A DNA stretch of 64,000 bases from Progne subis subis (Eukaryota > Chordata > Aves > Passeriformes > Hirundinidae), in contig JAKJHU010000083.1 in NCBI GenBank assembly GCA_022316685.1, positions 558,001-622,000 of the forward strand, written 5' to 3'. Shown here piece after piece: positions 61,911 to 64,000 of this stretch. Numbering within the stretch: the first letter of the stretch is position 1; each line of letters starts with the position of its first letter. Position numbers and translations under genes: made by a program. The notes beneath the pieces were generated by a model. That model worked only from the letters and a program-made list of their open reading frames with translations. It was not told where the DNA came from and ran no database searches.

Positions 61911-64000
61911 CTGCAAACAAAAAGGTTCAACTGGTTCATAAAAATCACAGCAGATACAGCGGCTCCTACCTCGTGCTCCCCAGTCACAGTGGACTGCACT
62001 AAAAGTCACTCTCTGACATTCTGACCTGTTAGTTTCTTTTCTTCTAGAGATCCTTACCTAAAACTCAGGACACCTTGAAAGAACGTTTTTATTTTAACTA
62101 AGTTTGTTAATTAGATTTAATAACACCTTATAATACATCACCATGCCACCCCCTGCCTCTGTGAGTGATGAACATGTCACTGGTGCACTCTGGTTTGAGA
62201 TGGACACCAAGATCCACACAAGACTTTGAAAGAGTAATTAAGGCAATGAGAGACCAAAATAACCAATGTTAGCAAAATATGGGACAACAGCAACATGATC
62301 AAATATAAAAATGCTGGCTCCAATTAAAATTCCATGTTCCTGGGGATTATTTTCAGTTACTACACTGTGCAAAGGTTGATTGTTGCTCTGTTACTTTGTT
62401 AGTGCATCTGATGCGTTTGATGTGTCCTGTGAAAGCCTCAGAACTTGAAAGCTATTTTAAAAACATGAGAAGAACTCGTAGCTCTGTATGGATCCTGCAG
62501 GGAATGAGGAGCATCAAGGAATAGCAGCCTGCAGGGATGTGCTGCTGGAAAAGGAAATGGAGCCACAGACTCCAGGGCTGTGCCCTGCTTGTCCTGCCTT
62601 GTGTGCTGGACACAAAGCTGTGTTCCAAACCTTGCAGTTTATAAAGTGTGAAAAGTCTCCCGGCCTCAATCATTCCACAGAGCTCCCAGGACAAGCAGCA
62701 GGCCTGGAAAAGGAGCAGGAGAGCTCGGCTTCGAGCGGCACTGGAGAAAATGAGTTCGGTTTTATGGTATTACGCCTCATCTGGCAGAGCAAAATTGCTA
62801 CCAGATGTGACCTTGCTCTGGTTTAGGAATTTCTGACAAACTGAAGGGGGGGCTGTGCAGGATGCCAAATGACATAAAACACATGGAATTCACTCAATTT
62901 CTCTCCAGCACTGTTTTTACTGTGAGGATAACAACCACGTTCTATCCTGGGAACACAGACACAGAAGGAAGGACACTGAGCAGGGCAGTTACAGTGTTAG
63001 AAGTGTGGCTGATCAAAGGTTACTCATCTGGCAGAGCAGGGATCCTCTTCCAGCTTTACTCTCTGTGGAATTATGGCCCCTCTGATAGGAAAATGAGTTT
63101 TCCAGGCTTTCCTTCATGCCTGATTTCCATTATGAGCCTCTCCTTGCCTGGTGTCAGAGGCCTGGGAGGATCCTTTAGCTCCAGACTGGATACTGGAAAT
63201 GCAGGATTAGCTTCTGCCTGAAACTCAGCTTGTGCATCTCTCATTTACAAGGGATCCCAACTATCCCATAGCTCAACACCGAGTCACACTTCATCTGCCC
63301 AAACCCAGACATTTGGGAATCAGCAGAGAAAATAGATCAGAGGAACCAGATAAGAGTTACAGTTGCCAAAGCACTGAAACCCTCTCAGGGCTGTCTCAGG
63401 AGTTCTGTGCAGCTGCCACGACTGACATGTTTCCCCCAAGCTAGGGGGGTATTTATGTTCTGTGGAAGCCAGAGGTAACTCAGGGAAATCCCAGTGTATT
63501 ATTTATCCCAGATTTTCTGTGGAAAAGCTGCCCTGTACCTGGGAGAGGGAGACCCAGTGAGTTCTGTATACGGCGAGGGCTGTGCAGTCCCTTCCCTCAT
63601 TGCTGGGGCTCTGGCAACCAACCTGAATGCTGTGAGAAGCCAATCCTGTGTGAAATTCACAGGATTTGGGATCAAATCCAGCTTTGCAGCGGGAAAGGTC
63701 ATATTTTAGCTATCCACAAAACACACAAAAAGCCAAACCACAAATACCTACATCCCTGTTTGCTCTAACCCAAGCCCTTGGCACGTCTCTGCGAGGATCC
63801 CGGCTGCCATCCCCACCTTCCACCAACACCCAGTGGGAGCAAGAAGGAAAACTACCACACCCAGGATCAAGCAACAGCCTTGAACACTGACAGTTCCAGG
63901 AAGGGACTCTGGGAAATGCAGTCACACAATCTGCCTCGTATATTCCACACAGAAAATGCAGGTTCTGAATCCCACAGTTAAAACGTGGGGATCTGGCAGG
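61911..64000 (-). other. CENPP: CENPP intron, continues past the window
   Basis: I looked on the minus strand for the preceding CENPP exon (human FFRSLHFFVEWFEYRKRTF) and did not find it. No other gene is supported here. Confidence 0.6.

Noticed and set aside
1..64000. Search by eye for tRNA genes, endogenous retrovirus coding regions, DNA transposons, CRISPR arrays and bacterial operons
   Set aside because: None was seen. Small degraded copies of repeats other than CR1 could have been missed without a masking tool.

Overview
The window is vertebrate nuclear DNA with long introns, GT-AG splice sites and CpG-island promoters. It is most likely from a bird, probably a songbird or relative. The recognisable interspersed repeats are 3' fragments of CR1-type LINEs, there are no mammalian SINEs, and the spliced protein exons closely match known vertebrate proteins. 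No prokaryotic, plasmid, phage or CRISPR feature is present. All exon boundaries were worked out by hand from splice sites, reading phase and remembered family sequence; no search was run.

Layout. (1) 1-9701, minus strand: ATRIP, the RPA-binding partner of the ATR checkpoint kinase. Eleven coding exons are visible and the last is cut by the left window edge. Its CpG-island promoter (about 9.7-10.05 kb) carries three CCAAT boxes and a dense CRE/ATF cluster. (2) 10.05-12.4 kb: no gene seen. (3) 12959-13593, plus strand: a complete two-exon BTG1/BTG2-like anti-proliferative gene (156 aa). Its 164-bp intron contains a 13-bp minisatellite, and its 5' leader has an upstream ORF that ends on the start codon (ATGA). 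(4) About 13.9-29.2 kb: AT-rich intergenic DNA with no supported gene. (5) 30183-57073, plus strand: complete IPPK (inositol-pentakisphosphate 2-kinase), 13 coding exons, exactly 491 codons. The first intron is 13.3 kb, and a roughly 2.9-kb 3' UTR probably runs to a poly(A) signal at 59929. (6) 60011-61910, minus strand: the last three coding exons of CENPP (CCAN kinetochore subunit), convergent with IPPK. The rest of the gene lies beyond the right edge.

The genes are independently transcribed and share no pathway; they are ordinary neighbours. In human, ATRIP is on 3p21 while IPPK/CENPP are a convergent pair on 9q22, so the window spans a human-bird synteny junction with the BTG-like gene inside it. 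I did not find a new multi-gene system. The most interesting points are regulatory: the CRE cluster at the ATRIP promoter, in-frame upstream AUGs (one in a TISU-like context) that could extend the N-terminus of IPPK, the ATGA-overlapping uORF and intronic minisatellite of the BTG-like gene, a 36-base pure C tract, and tail-to-tail overlap of the IPPK and CENPP 3' ends.
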